From: a virus
Strand: one strand, 5' to 3'
Virus record (IMG/VR): IMGVR_UViG_3300008267_000401
Span: 1-25,765 of that record
DNA length: 25,765 nucleotides
Part shown: piece by piece, positions 15,317 through 23,358 of the stretch
Numbering within the stretch: position 1 is the stretch's first letter
Layout of the letters: each line of letters opens with the position of its first letter
Made by a program: the position numbers and the translations under genes
The notes under the pieces: model-generated
What the model was told of the DNA's origin: nothing
Databases searched by the model: none
Seen by the model: the letters and a program-made list of their open reading frames with translations, nothing else

Positions 15317-16891
15317 ATGGCCGAAACTAGAATAAAAAATCAAGATGAATATAAAGGTGTATATCCAACTGTCTTTAAAAAGATAGATACATCAGATATT
15401 TCAATTAATCCATTTCAAGCATTTAAAACTTGGAGTGTAATATCTGGTAGTAGTACCGGTAGTGTATTGCCTTTAGTTGGTATATATTCAGATGTTAATA
15501 ATTTACCAGCATTAGGTACAAATTTAACATATAATGATGCTACAAATGTTGATGGAACATTACAAACATTAACATACTTTTCTATCAATCACTTGTTTTA
15601 TAAAAATAAAAAAGAACCATCAAAGACGTATGGTCCTACTAATTTAAACTTAACTAAAAAGCTTTTGTTTCAAAGTGCATCTATACTTTCATTCCCTCAA
15701 GTTAAAGTAGGAGAAGGAATTAAACCTAGATCATTTACTTTAACAGGTTCAGGATTATATTTTGCTAGTGATCGTAACGGAAATGTTTATGATACATCAT
15801 ATAACACTAGTTCATTTGTAACTGGTTATAAATATTATGAAGGTTTCAATGAGTATTTTGATACTACTAGAATTCAATATGAATCAGTAGGTGTTACATA
15901 TGAGCCAGGTGTTAATACTAGTAATGGTTCACAATCTGCTATAGGATATGCTGCAAAATTTTCAGGCGCCGGGTATATACGAGATTCGATATCTGGATAT
16001 TATGACCGCGATCATGATTATGCAATTTCATTTTTCATAACAAGTTCTAATGTTGGTACTAGTGATGAACTAATATTAGCAAAAGCTTCTAGTAGTTTGC
16101 AGCCATCATATCCATTTAAAGTTGAATTAAGTGGAAGCAAACAAATTGTATTTACAATAGCAGGTAGTACTGAATTTAAAGCTCAATTGACATCTTCATT
16201 AGCAGTTTCAAGTTCATGGACTCATGTAGTTTGTCAAAAATCTGGAAGTTGGATGCAAATGTATATTAATGGAACATTACATGCATCTGCGTCTAATGAT
16301 TTATTGATTAATACATTCTCGCCATTTACTGCTTCAGCTCGTATTGACAATACAAGTGATTTATATATAGGCGGTTTTAATAGCCAAAGCTCAAACGTAA
16401 ACGCATATTTAGATGAAGTTAGAATCTTTAATAAGTCACTAACAGGTGCCAACATAAGTTCTTTAAATAGCCGTACAGAAGGCGGTACATTGTTACAAAC
16501 AAATGTTGTAGGTACTGTTTTTGATAAACAAGGAATTGTTGTAATATCATCTCCAGATTATCGTTATTATAATCTTATCAATGCACCATTTTCAGCATCA
16601 TATAAAAGTACTGTAACTATTCATGAAATGAATGTTATTACTAGAATGGATTCTGGAGATTTTAATATGTCGACAAATTTAACATTGACTCGAGATGATG
16701 ATTCTACTTATTTACCATTTGTTAGTGGAAGTTCTTTTGCGCCATACATAACTACTATAGGATTATATGATGAAGCTGGACAGTTATTAGCAATTGGTAA
16801 ATTAGCACAACCAATTCGTAAAAGAAATAATGTTGATATGAATTTCATGATTCGAATTGATTTAGATAAAAATATTTCAGCCAAGGAATAA
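15317..16891 (+). CDS. Tail-associated protein with LamG-type lectin domain
   Basis: The 524-residue product has an N-terminal beta-rich part (about 1-190), a LamG/laminin-G-3-like domain (about 205-382: AIGYAAKFSGAGYIRDSISG, HDYAISFFITSS, SSWTHVVCQKSG, MYINGTLHASAS, AYLDEVRIFNKSLTG) and a C-terminal domain (about 425-524) with YITTIGLYDEAGQLLAIGKL and MIRIDLD that is related to the end of the preceding gene product. LamG domains bind sugars or polysaccharides, so a part in recognising the host surface is plausible. No Shine-Dalgarno site precedes the ATG; the start is set by the frame and by the terminator/promoter just upstream. Confidence 0.75.
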   Translation: MAETRIKNQDEYKGVYPTVFKKIDTSDISINPFQAFKTWSVISGSSTGSVLPLVGIYSDVNNLPALGTNLTYNDATNVDGTLQTLTYFSINHLFYKNKKEPSKTYGPTNLNLTKKLLFQSASILSFPQVKVGEGIKPRSFTLTGSGLYFASDRNGNVYDTSYNTSSFVTGYKYYEGFNEYFDTTRIQYESVGVTYEPGVNTSNGSQSAIGYAAKFSGAGYIRDSISGYYDRDHDYAISFFITSSNVGTSDELILAKASSSLQPSYPFKVELSGSKQIVFTIAGSTEFKAQLTSSLAVSSSWTHVVCQKSGSWMQMYINGTLHASASNDLLINTFSPFTASARIDNTSDLYIGGFNSQSSNVNAYLDEVRIFNKSLTGANISSLNSRTEGGTLLQTNVVGTVFDKQGIVVISSPDYRYYNLINAPFSASYKSTVTIHEMNVITRMDSGDFNMSTNLTLTRDDDSTYLPFVSGSSFAPYITTIGLYDEAGQLLAIGKLAQPIRKRNNVDMNFMIRIDLDKNISAKE

Positions 16892-16893
16892 CA

Positions 16894-17430
16894 ATGATAC
16901 GCTTAAAACAACTTCTTCAAGAAATGTCTGAACGAGATTTAGATCGCTGTTTAGATAAAATACGCAATAAACAATTTCGTTTGATTGGCGCTGGTGATAA
17001 TGGACGTGTATATGAAATTGATGGCGAAGATAAAACGTTTAAAATTACAAAAGAGCAAGATGAATATGAAGTTGCTGATATTATTGTGAATCGATACAAT
17101 GAATTTACTACATTTATTCCAGTATATTATGTTGATGGAAAAAATATGTATATAATGGCAAATGCATCAGAATTACCGATACGCATTAAAAAATCAATTG
17201 ATATGTTTATGCAAGACTTTGCTAACTTTGCTAGAGATGAAGGCGGAGAAGTTTCAATATTTGATTTTACTGCAGAAACTGATAGTTTAGATCCGATGTT
17301 AGATAATTTTTTAAATGCATTGCAATCGGATGTTGAAAAATTAAACATTCCAGAATTTGATTTAGATTTAGATTTTCGATCAGATAACATCATGATGTGG
17401 GATGGAAAAATGGTCATGGTTGATTGGTGA
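16894..17430 (+). CDS. Minimal protein-kinase-fold protein with capsid-targeting-like N-terminus
   Basis: The 178-residue product shows the nucleotide-binding half of a kinase: glycine loop G32-A-G34-D-N-G37-R-V39 (IGAGDNGRVYEI), a lysine at K50 (TFKITKE), helix-C glutamates E57/E59, a hinge-like YIMANASELP, the catalytic loop D160-F-R-S-D-N165 and the metal-binding Asp D177 in MVMVDW. The chain stops one residue after that Asp, so the activation loop and C-lobe helices of full-size kinases are missing. The catalytic Asp and Asn are intact; activity is not proven. The first ten residues, MIRLKQLLQE, match a T4-style capsid-targeting leader with an L-x-E protease site. AAGGA (16884-16888) precedes the ATG. 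It could instead be an antitoxin-like or inactive pseudokinase. Confidence 0.65.
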   Translation: MIRLKQLLQEMSERDLDRCLDKIRNKQFRLIGAGDNGRVYEIDGEDKTFKITKEQDEYEVADIIVNRYNEFTTFIPVYYVDGKNMYIMANASELPIRIKKSIDMFMQDFANFARDEGGEVSIFDFTAETDSLDPMLDNFLNALQSDVEKLNIPEFDLDLDFRSDNIMMWDGKMVMVDW

Positions 17431-17433
17431 TAC

Positions 17434-17448
17434 ATATTTATATAAAAT
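17434..17448 (+). promoter_or_regulatory. Putative late promoter motif
   Basis: An exact ATATTTATATAAAAT copy starting three bases after the kinase-like stop codon and ending nine bases before the ATG at 17458. The intervening TGGATTGAA has at most a weak GGA ribosome binding site that starts immediately after the motif, so a very short or absent leader is expected. Confidence 0.5.
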
Positions 17449-17457
17449 TGGATTGAA

Positions 17458-18645
17458 ATGCAAACACAATTATTAGAAAATATTATTCGTAAATTTTTAT
17501 TTGAACAAGGTGGCAAGCTAACTATGGATTTGGCTAAAGTTACTGAAAAAGACCGCAAGTTAGCTAAAGACCAAATGAGCAAAGTTTTAATGTCAACCGT
17601 TAACGTTAACGCAGTTAATGTTAAAGATTTTGGTCAAATTCGTATTGAACTAATTAGATCAGGGGGTCGAACAAAAGTTGGTGATACAAAAATATCAACA
17701 TATCGTACAAAACAAATATTAGATGATGCAACTAATTATTTAAAAAGAAGTCAAGGCCCTTTGTTTTTAACTCTTACAACGTCTGATTTTGTTTGGTTTT
17801 TAATAAGTGATTCAACAGATAATGAACAAGAAAAACTACGAGCAAAATATTCTGTTATTGCAATATATGCTAAAAAAACATTATTTGGTAAAACGCCGGC
17901 TGTAAAAATGGGTAATGGATTTATCGATGTATTACCTCGAGGCGCAGCGGTATATAATTTTGCTGATATTAAAGTTACAGATTGGAAAGGATATAACAAT
18001 CCAGCTCCGCCAGAAAAAGATATAATACAAGATAGATCATTTACTGGAATGCCTTTACAACAATTAGAATATGGTAATAGATATAGTACAGATATAGATT
18101 GGTTATATTCATATTTTGAAAATAATTTTATTAAATTAAATATTACAACTAATTTAGAATTTAAACAAGCTGTTGGTTTTGGCTGTGAATTAAAATCTAT
18201 GATAGAACAATTTCAAGAAGAACAAAATATACCAGTAACTAGTATATGGGATACTAAAACTAGAGAAACAGTTTCAAGTTTAAAAAAATTAGAATATGAA
18301 ATAAAAAATACAAACGCTTTAAAATCTAAATATAATACATGTAAAATAGAAAATTTAGATTTACAAAATATTAAATACCCAGCTGGCGGATCATTTACTC
18401 CGGAAAATACTAAAGAAAAAAATATAGAATTTATAAAAGTGCAAATATTAATGTTAAATTATGTTAATAATAACAGTAAAAATGGGCCGGCCCCGGTAAA
18501 TAAAGAATGGTATAAAGAATTACAATCAAAAACAGGTATTTATTCCGAAGATTTAATCAATGGTGTACGAGTAATACGAAGTCTTGCTGGCTTACCTAGT
18601 GATAGAATTGATATAACTTCGGAATTAATTGAAAAGATACGATAA
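17458..18645 (+). CDS. Uncharacterised protein, possible packaged head protein, 395 aa
   Basis: I do not recognise the family. The N-terminus MQTQLLENIIRKFLFEQGG contains two L-x-E sites (LLE at 5-7, LFE at 14-16), as expected for a leader cut by a prohead protease. The next part is a mixed alpha/beta domain (about 20-190) with LFLTLTTSDFVWFLISD and AKYSVIAIYAKKTLFG. Around residues 238-275, LKSMIEQFQEEQNIPVTSIW followed by DTKTRETVSSL weakly resembles a peptidoglycan-binding helical module (Q-x-x-x-x-x-x-x-x-G-x-x-D-x-x-T), but without the usual glycine. The C-terminal region is helical and ends in a similar-looking module. It joins the next gene by TAATG, so the two are coupled. Confidence 0.55.
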   Translation: MQTQLLENIIRKFLFEQGGKLTMDLAKVTEKDRKLAKDQMSKVLMSTVNVNAVNVKDFGQIRIELIRSGGRTKVGDTKISTYRTKQILDDATNYLKRSQGPLFLTLTTSDFVWFLISDSTDNEQEKLRAKYSVIAIYAKKTLFGKTPAVKMGNGFIDVLPRGAAVYNFADIKVTDWKGYNNPAPPEKDIIQDRSFTGMPLQQLEYGNRYSTDIDWLYSYFENNFIKLNITTNLEFKQAVGFGCELKSMIEQFQEEQNIPVTSIWDTKTRETVSSLKKLEYEIKNTNALKSKYNTCKIENLDLQNIKYPAGGSFTPENTKEKNIEFIKVQILMLNYVNNNSKNGPAPVNKEWYKELQSKTGIYSEDLINGVRVIRSLAGLPSDRIDITSELIEKIR

Positions 18646-19490
18646 TGAAATCAAAAATAATATTTGAGCAAGTAGTTGATTGGGATGCGTTAGAACAACA
18701 AGTACTAGCAGAGCCAATTGCAAATGATTCGAAACTAAAACCGGCGCCGAAGCCAAAGCCACTAAAACCAGATCCTCCTAAAGTGAAAACGGATGCTTGG
18801 GGTAGACCGGAAGGTGATGAATGGTATGGATATGATCCTAAATTAAAAAAATATGTTACTGGTCCGAAAGTGAAAAAAGATGACACGGAAGGAAATGATA
18901 CATCTAGTAATGCAACTGCTAAATACGCACAACAACAGTTTAAATTGATTCAGAATGCAGTACAATTTTATGAAAACATATCTAAATTAGGACGTTATAA
19001 CAATTGGGATGAAGAACGTATGCAAACCGTATTCGTAAAGTTTTCAATGACAAATCGAGACGGTATGACACCGGTAGAAATGGCTAAGTATTGTGATGTA
19101 ATATATCGAATATTATTTAAAATGTCTGGTACTAGAAAATCAAATAGCGCAGCGTATGAATATTGGTTGTCTAGAAACTATGCATCGTCAACGTCATGGG
19201 AATATTTACAATCAATATCAGTGCCTGATTATAAATCATATGAAGATTGGTTTAAGGGTGATCGATTCGATTACATGGATTGGGATGAATTTGCGAACGT
19301 ACGATATCTTAAAAATATATTCTCTAATGTTGATCTGAAACAAATAAAAAACAAACCTAGTACGGTTGCATTAACGTTAAAATCAAAATTTACAAATGAC
19401 GAAATTCACAAAATGGTTTTATCAGCATATAAAAACAAAATATGGGGTGAACCACGTGGAAAGCGTAAAAATGCTGCTTGGATTAAATAA
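18645..19490 (+). CDS. Uncharacterised protein with Pro/Lys linker, possible packaged head protein
   Basis: This 281-residue protein starts MKSKIIFEQVVDWD, with an I-F-E site at 6-8 that fits the (L/I)-x-E consensus of T4-type prohead proteases. Next come a Pro/Lys-rich linker (KPAPKPKPLKPDPPKVK) and a Trp/Tyr-rich patch (DAWGRPEGDEWYGYDPKLKK), typical of flexible or surface segments. The C-terminal 190 residues are helical and rich in aromatic residues (FVKFSMTNRDGMTPVEMAKY, YEYWLSRNYASS). The gene overlaps its upstream neighbour by one base. There is no clear enzymatic motif. Its tight pairing with the 395-aa gene suggests a joint function. Confidence 0.55.
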   Translation: MKSKIIFEQVVDWDALEQQVLAEPIANDSKLKPAPKPKPLKPDPPKVKTDAWGRPEGDEWYGYDPKLKKYVTGPKVKKDDTEGNDTSSNATAKYAQQQFKLIQNAVQFYENISKLGRYNNWDEERMQTVFVKFSMTNRDGMTPVEMAKYCDVIYRILFKMSGTRKSNSAAYEYWLSRNYASSTSWEYLQSISVPDYKSYEDWFKGDRFDYMDWDEFANVRYLKNIFSNVDLKQIKNKPSTVALTLKSKFTNDEIHKMVLSAYKNKIWGEPRGKRKNAAWIK

Positions 19491-19519
19491 ATTCTAAAAA
19501 TAAAAATAATGAATAAGTT

Positions 19520-19999
19520 ATGAAACGAAATCACTTTCATAGTTCTGGAAATTCAAAACGAGCTAATGCCTTAAAACATGGTTACAAATCTGGCTTAGAA
19601 TTATCCGTGTCAATGCAAATAAATCAAACAGAATATCCTTTGAATTATGAGACAGAAACACTAAAATATATAGTACCAGAACGCAAAGCAAAATATACTC
19701 CTGATTTTGTATTTACAAAACAGAATGGTGAAATCATGTATATCGAAACAAAAGGACGATGGACTACAATTGATCGTACTAAAATGAAACATGTATTAGC
19801 ATCGAATCCTGGAATTGATATTAGAATAGTATTTCAAAATCCAGGACAAAAAATTACAAAAGGTTCGCCAACTACATATGAAGCATACGCTATGAAGTTA
19901 GGAATTAAACATGTTGCTAAGAAAGATATTCCTACGGAATGGCTAGAAGAATGTTTGAAAAAAGGCGAAGAACCAAAAATAGTTAAGAAATTCTTTTGA
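19520..19999 (+). CDS. T7 endonuclease I-like Holliday-junction resolvase
   Basis: The 159-residue product matches T7 gp3 along most of its length. It has SGLE (E27) at the first catalytic site, YTPDF (D62), and IETKG (E76, K78), the PD-(D/E)xK active site in the same order and spacing. The later block IDIRIVFQNPG, then KITKGSPTTYEAYAMKLGIK and IPTEWLEE, mirrors T7's DIRIVFSS, KGSPTSYGEFCEKHGIK and IPAEW. T7 endonuclease I is 149 aa and works as a dimer that cuts four-way DNA junctions and branched replication products. Here it would debranch DNA before packaging and act with the primase and recombination nuclease that follow. The start lacks a clear ribosome binding site. The basic N-terminus (MKRNHFHSSGNSKR) fits DNA binding. 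Confidence 0.9.
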   Translation: MKRNHFHSSGNSKRANALKHGYKSGLELSVSMQINQTEYPLNYETETLKYIVPERKAKYTPDFVFTKQNGEIMYIETKGRWTTIDRTKMKHVLASNPGIDIRIVFQNPGQKITKGSPTTYEAYAMKLGIKHVAKKDIPTEWLEECLKKGEEPKIVKKFF

Positions 20000-20056
20000 T
20001 TTGTGAAATATTTTTAATATATTGTTCATGTATTGATGAAATTTATTTAATTAATA

Positions 20057-20081
20057 GATTGAAGAATTTATTGATTCAATC
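20057..20081. repeat. Inverted repeat / hairpin 1
   Basis: GATTGAA (20057-20063) and its perfect complement TTCAATC (20075-20081) are separated by an 11-base loop. The stem is seven base pairs. It directly abuts the second hairpin with no base between them. No T run follows, so it is not a typical terminator. Confidence 0.5.
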
Positions 20082-20113
20082 GTTAAGCCAGGAATGTAAT
20101 GTATGTGCTTAAC
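20082..20113. repeat. Inverted repeat / hairpin 2
   Basis: GTTAAGC (20082-20088) and its perfect complement GCTTAAC (20107-20113) enclose an 18-base loop (CAGGAATGTAATGTATGT) that is less AT-rich than its surroundings. The stem is seven base pairs. No T run follows. It could be a protein-binding palindrome, an RNA structure in the leader of the primase mRNA, or an origin element. Confidence 0.5.
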
Positions 20114-20179
20114 CAATAATATATTTAATAATATTAATATTAATTGGATTCCTTACAGAATTTTATTATTATTTAAATA

Positions 20180-21124
20180 ATGAAGAATCTTAAGTTATTG
20201 CAATTACTTGAATCAGTATTAGGTAAAGGTAAATCTACATCTGGTAATAATATTGCGTTCTTCTCTCCATTTACTTCACATTACAAGCCGAAATTAGAAA
20301 TTGATATCAATACCACTCATGATGGTGAAAATGCATGGCATTGTTGGATATCGGACAAAAAAGGTCGTTCTATTTCTAGTTTGTTTAAGCAAATGAATCT
20401 GCCTAAGCAGTATCATGAACAACTTGCAAGAATCATTCAATCATCTCGTTATAAAACTCAAACAGAAACTAAACGAGAAAATGCTAGCATACAATTGCCG
20501 CAAGATTATATTCCATTATGGAAACCAAAAAAGACTCCTGATTATCGCAATGCAATTGCATATCTTAAGAATCGTGGAGTTACAATGTTTGATATTTTAA
20601 AGTATCGAATTGGTTATTGTGAATCTGGAGAATATTCCGGTAAAATAATTATTCCTAGTTATGATGACGCTGGACAATTAAATTATTTTGTTAGCCGAGC
20701 TTTTTACAAAGCAGATAAACAAAAGCATAAAAATCCTAAAATTTCTAAAGATATAATTGGTTTTGATTTAACTATAAATTGGAATGAGCCAATCATACTT
20801 TGTGAAGGTGCATTTGATGCAATTGCAATAAAACGCAATGCAATACCATTATTTGGTAAAATTATTCAACCGGCACTGCAAAAGAAAATTATTGAAAAGC
20901 GAGTACGAGACATTTATATTTGTCTTGATGCAGATGCTTTAAAGAATGCTATTCAAATTGCAGAACGTTTTATGGCAGAAGGTCTTAATGTATACTTTGT
21001 TGAATTGCAAGATGCTGATGCATCTGAATTAGGATTCGAACGCATACGAGCAATATTAAATGAAACTGATATATTAACATTTGAGGGTATTATGCATCTC
21101 AAAATGGGCATGTTATGGACATAA
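20180..21124 (+). CDS. DnaG-type primase (gp61-like) with degenerate zinc-binding domain
   Basis: The 314-residue protein has a Toprim core: E209 in IILCEGAFDAIA, D250-A-D252 in IYICLDADALK, and DADASELG around 278-285, preceded by the primase core string YSGKIIIPSYDDAGQLNYFV. The N-terminal about 70 residues match the shape of a DnaG zinc ribbon (FFSPFTSHYKPKLEID, then AWHCWISDKKGRSISSLF), but the usual Cys/His ligands are lost apart from H54-C55, so it probably folds without zinc. It makes RNA primers for lagging-strand synthesis together with a replicative helicase encoded elsewhere. Its end overlaps the recombination nuclease gene by ten bases. The start follows an AT-only run with no ribosome binding site. 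Confidence 0.85.
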   Translation: MKNLKLLQLLESVLGKGKSTSGNNIAFFSPFTSHYKPKLEIDINTTHDGENAWHCWISDKKGRSISSLFKQMNLPKQYHEQLARIIQSSRYKTQTETKRENASIQLPQDYIPLWKPKKTPDYRNAIAYLKNRGVTMFDILKYRIGYCESGEYSGKIIIPSYDDAGQLNYFVSRAFYKADKQKHKNPKISKDIIGFDLTINWNEPIILCEGAFDAIAIKRNAIPLFGKIIQPALQKKIIEKRVRDIYICLDADALKNAIQIAERFMAEGLNVYFVELQDADASELGFERIRAILNETDILTFEGIMHLKMGMLWT

Positions 21125-23358
21125 AAAAACTAGATACACACATTGAAAAGATAGATAAAATCTTTCATATTTCAGATGTACATATTCGTACATTGAAACG
21201 ACATAAAGAATACCGACAAGTATTTCAACGTATGTTTGATTTTATTGCAATGCATTCTACTGGAAATAGTATTGCAGTTGTTACAGGTGATATTGTACAT
21301 AGCAAACTAGATATGTCTCCGGAGCTAGTTCAAATGTTAGTTGACTTCTTTAATGGATTCGAAATTCCTACCATTGTTATCTTAGGTAACCATGACATGA
21401 ATTTAAACAATATGCATCGTGTGGATGCAATTAGTCCTGTATTAGATGTGATAAAAAATTCTAATATTCATTTTATCAAAGAAAATGGGTTGTTTGAATT
21501 AGGAGGCGTTACATGGAATCATATGGCTGTTGATAAAACACCTGCAGATTACATTCGTGCCAATGAATTTGATGCTGAATATAAAATTGCATTACATCAT
21601 GGTGCAGTAAATACTGCTCGAACTGATATTGGCTATCAAATTTCAAATGAGCACGTTGGTGTTGATTTATTTGCAGGTCATGATATTACATTGTTAGGGG
21701 ATATTCATAAACCAGCTCAATTCTTAGATGACGCACGTACTATTGCATATCCGGGTTCATTAATTCAACAAAATCATGGCGAAGCTCTTATACATGGCGT
21801 ATTAGTTTGGGATGTAGAACGAAGAACTGCAGATTTTCATGAAATTGAAAATGAATATGGTTACGTAACAATTGAAACTCAAGGTGCATCTATTATTAAT
21901 GCTCCTGCAAAAATGCCAAAGCGTCCTAGAGTTCGTATTAAATTCAACGGCACTAGTGCAGCAGATATGAAAAAACTTATTGCATCAATTCGCAAGAAAT
22001 ATGCAGTAGAAGACATAACAATTCAACGAACGATGGGGTCAACTGAAACTGCAGCATCATCTAGTATTGCAATAGGCAATGTTCGCGATGTTGAATATCA
22101 AAACGTATTATTAACAGAATATATTGACAATAACTTTCCACAAGCAACTACACAAGAACAAGATGCAATTAGACATATTAACCGTACAATTAATTCTAAA
22201 TTACCAGCAGTTGAGTCAGTACGTCACACAACATGGCATCCGATATCTTTTGAATTCGATAACATGTTTAGTTATGGCGAAGGCAATATTTTAAATTTTG
22301 AAAATCTACAAGATGTTTGTGGTTTATTTGCTGCAAATACATCTGGTAAATCTTCTTTGCTTGATGCAATTACATATACTATATTTGATAAATGTAGTAA
22401 AACAGGCAAAGCAAATGAAGTATTAAACAATAAAAAAGATTGGTTTCGTGGTGTATTTCGTTTTGAAATGAATGGCATTGTATATACCATTGAACGTAGA
22501 GGTACTCAAAATAAAAAGAAAGAAACTCACGTTAAAGTAGATGTAGATTTTTATACTGAATCAGAAAATTTAAACGGAGAAGAACGCAGTGAAACAAATA
22601 AAAATATTCGTCGCTTCTTAGGCACATATGATGACTTTATTTTAACGGCATTTTCATTGCAAGCTGACAACAATAACTTTATTGAAAAATCGCAAAAAGA
22701 ACGTAAAGATCTTTTATCACAATTTTTAGACATTACGGTATTTGAACAATTATACCAACTTGCGGCAGATGAAATTAAAGAGACTGCTGGTCGATTAAAA
22801 GAATATAAGAAAACAGATTTTGCAGAAATTATGTTGCAAGCAGATGAAATTATTTCTGCAAATCAAGATACAATTCAATCTTTAGAACAACAAGAAGATA
22901 AAGCTCAAGAAGATAGAAACGATTTGCAAAATCGCATCGTTGAGCTTATTGAATCAAAATTACCTACAACATATGAAGGACCAGATATTGACATTTTAAC
23001 AACGCAAGAAAATGTATTAACTGAAAAAATAGAAACACTGCAATCAGATATTGAAACTGCAGAACAACGAATTGTTGAAATGAAACAACAAAATGCAGAG
23101 CAAAAGTCTATTGTACAATCTCAATATAATCTGCAAGAAATACAAGAAAATATTGAAGTACATAAAAAACTATTACAAGAAAAAGAAACACTTAGTTTAC
23201 AAATAAAAGAGCAACAAGGAGTAATTGATGCAAAGCAACAAAAAATTGAACATCTCGATGCTCATGAATATGGAACTGCAAATACTGTACATCTAACATT
23301 TTTGTACAAGATGCAATCGAAGCCCAAGATACAATTGATCAAGATCGAGCAATATTAA
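21115..23358 (+). CDS. 47: Fused Mre11-Rad50 (gp47-gp46/SbcDC-like) recombination nuclease, N-terminal frame
   Basis: This 747-residue frame holds a complete Mre11/SbcD-type phosphoesterase and the first half of Rad50. Phosphoesterase motifs: D21-x-H23 (ISDVHIR), GDI with D59, GNHD (92-94), H161-H162 (LHHGAV), H189 and H198 (GHDITLLGDIHKP). After a linker, Rad50 starts near residue 378 (ISFEFDNMFSYGEGN), with the Walker A variant AANTSGKSS (406-414, first glycine replaced by Ala), the Q-loop region FSLQADNNNFIEKS, and the ascending coiled coil from about 550. The frame ends 22 codons after the expected zinc hook, because the true reading continues in the -1 frame from about 23271 (next entry). 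T4 encodes these two parts as separate genes. Together they resect DNA ends for recombination-dependent replication. Confidence 0.85.
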   Translation: MDIKKLDTHIEKIDKIFHISDVHIRTLKRHKEYRQVFQRMFDFIAMHSTGNSIAVVTGDIVHSKLDMSPELVQMLVDFFNGFEIPTIVILGNHDMNLNNMHRVDAISPVLDVIKNSNIHFIKENGLFELGGVTWNHMAVDKTPADYIRANEFDAEYKIALHHGAVNTARTDIGYQISNEHVGVDLFAGHDITLLGDIHKPAQFLDDARTIAYPGSLIQQNHGEALIHGVLVWDVERRTADFHEIENEYGYVTIETQGASIINAPAKMPKRPRVRIKFNGTSAADMKKLIASIRKKYAVEDITIQRTMGSTETAASSSIAIGNVRDVEYQNVLLTEYIDNNFPQATTQEQDAIRHINRTINSKLPAVESVRHTTWHPISFEFDNMFSYGEGNILNFENLQDVCGLFAANTSGKSSLLDAITYTIFDKCSKTGKANEVLNNKKDWFRGVFRFEMNGIVYTIERRGTQNKKKETHVKVDVDFYTESENLNGEERSETNKNIRRFLGTYDDFILTAFSLQADNNNFIEKSQKERKDLLSQFLDITVFEQLYQLAADEIKETAGRLKEYKKTDFAEIMLQADEIISANQDTIQSLEQQEDKAQEDRNDLQNRIVELIESKLPTTYEGPDIDILTTQENVLTEKIETLQSDIETAEQRIVEMKQQNAEQKSIVQSQYNLQEIQENIEVHKKLLQEKETLSLQIKEQQGVIDAKQQKIEHLDAHEYGTANTVHLTFLYKMQSKPKIQLIKIEQY

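Larger units (their letters stand above)
20000..20179. other. 180-base AT-rich non-coding stretch before the replication genes
   Basis: No reading frame of useful length was found here. It is the longest gap in the window. Notable contents are two adjacent hairpins (listed separately), a palindromic AATATTAATATT at 20130-20141 and A/T-only runs. The ATATTTATATAAAAT motif is absent. It may carry an early/middle promoter or an origin element for the primase-nuclease unit; no classical -35/-10 pair is convincing. Confidence 0.6.

Noticed and set aside
17597-17635. Palindromic GTTAACGTTAAC in the 395-aa gene as a regulatory site
   Set aside because: It lies within coding sequence and encodes a Val-Asn repeat; nothing else suggests regulation there.
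20000-20179. tRNA or CRISPR-like content in the non-coding gap
   Set aside because: No cloverleaf with acceptor stem and no regularly spaced repeats; only the two hairpins and AT-rich runs are present.
23236-23250. Run of six A (23240-23245) as the frameshift site in the Mre11-Rad50 gene
   Set aside because: A -1 shift there would meet the TGA at 23265, so it cannot join the two halves.
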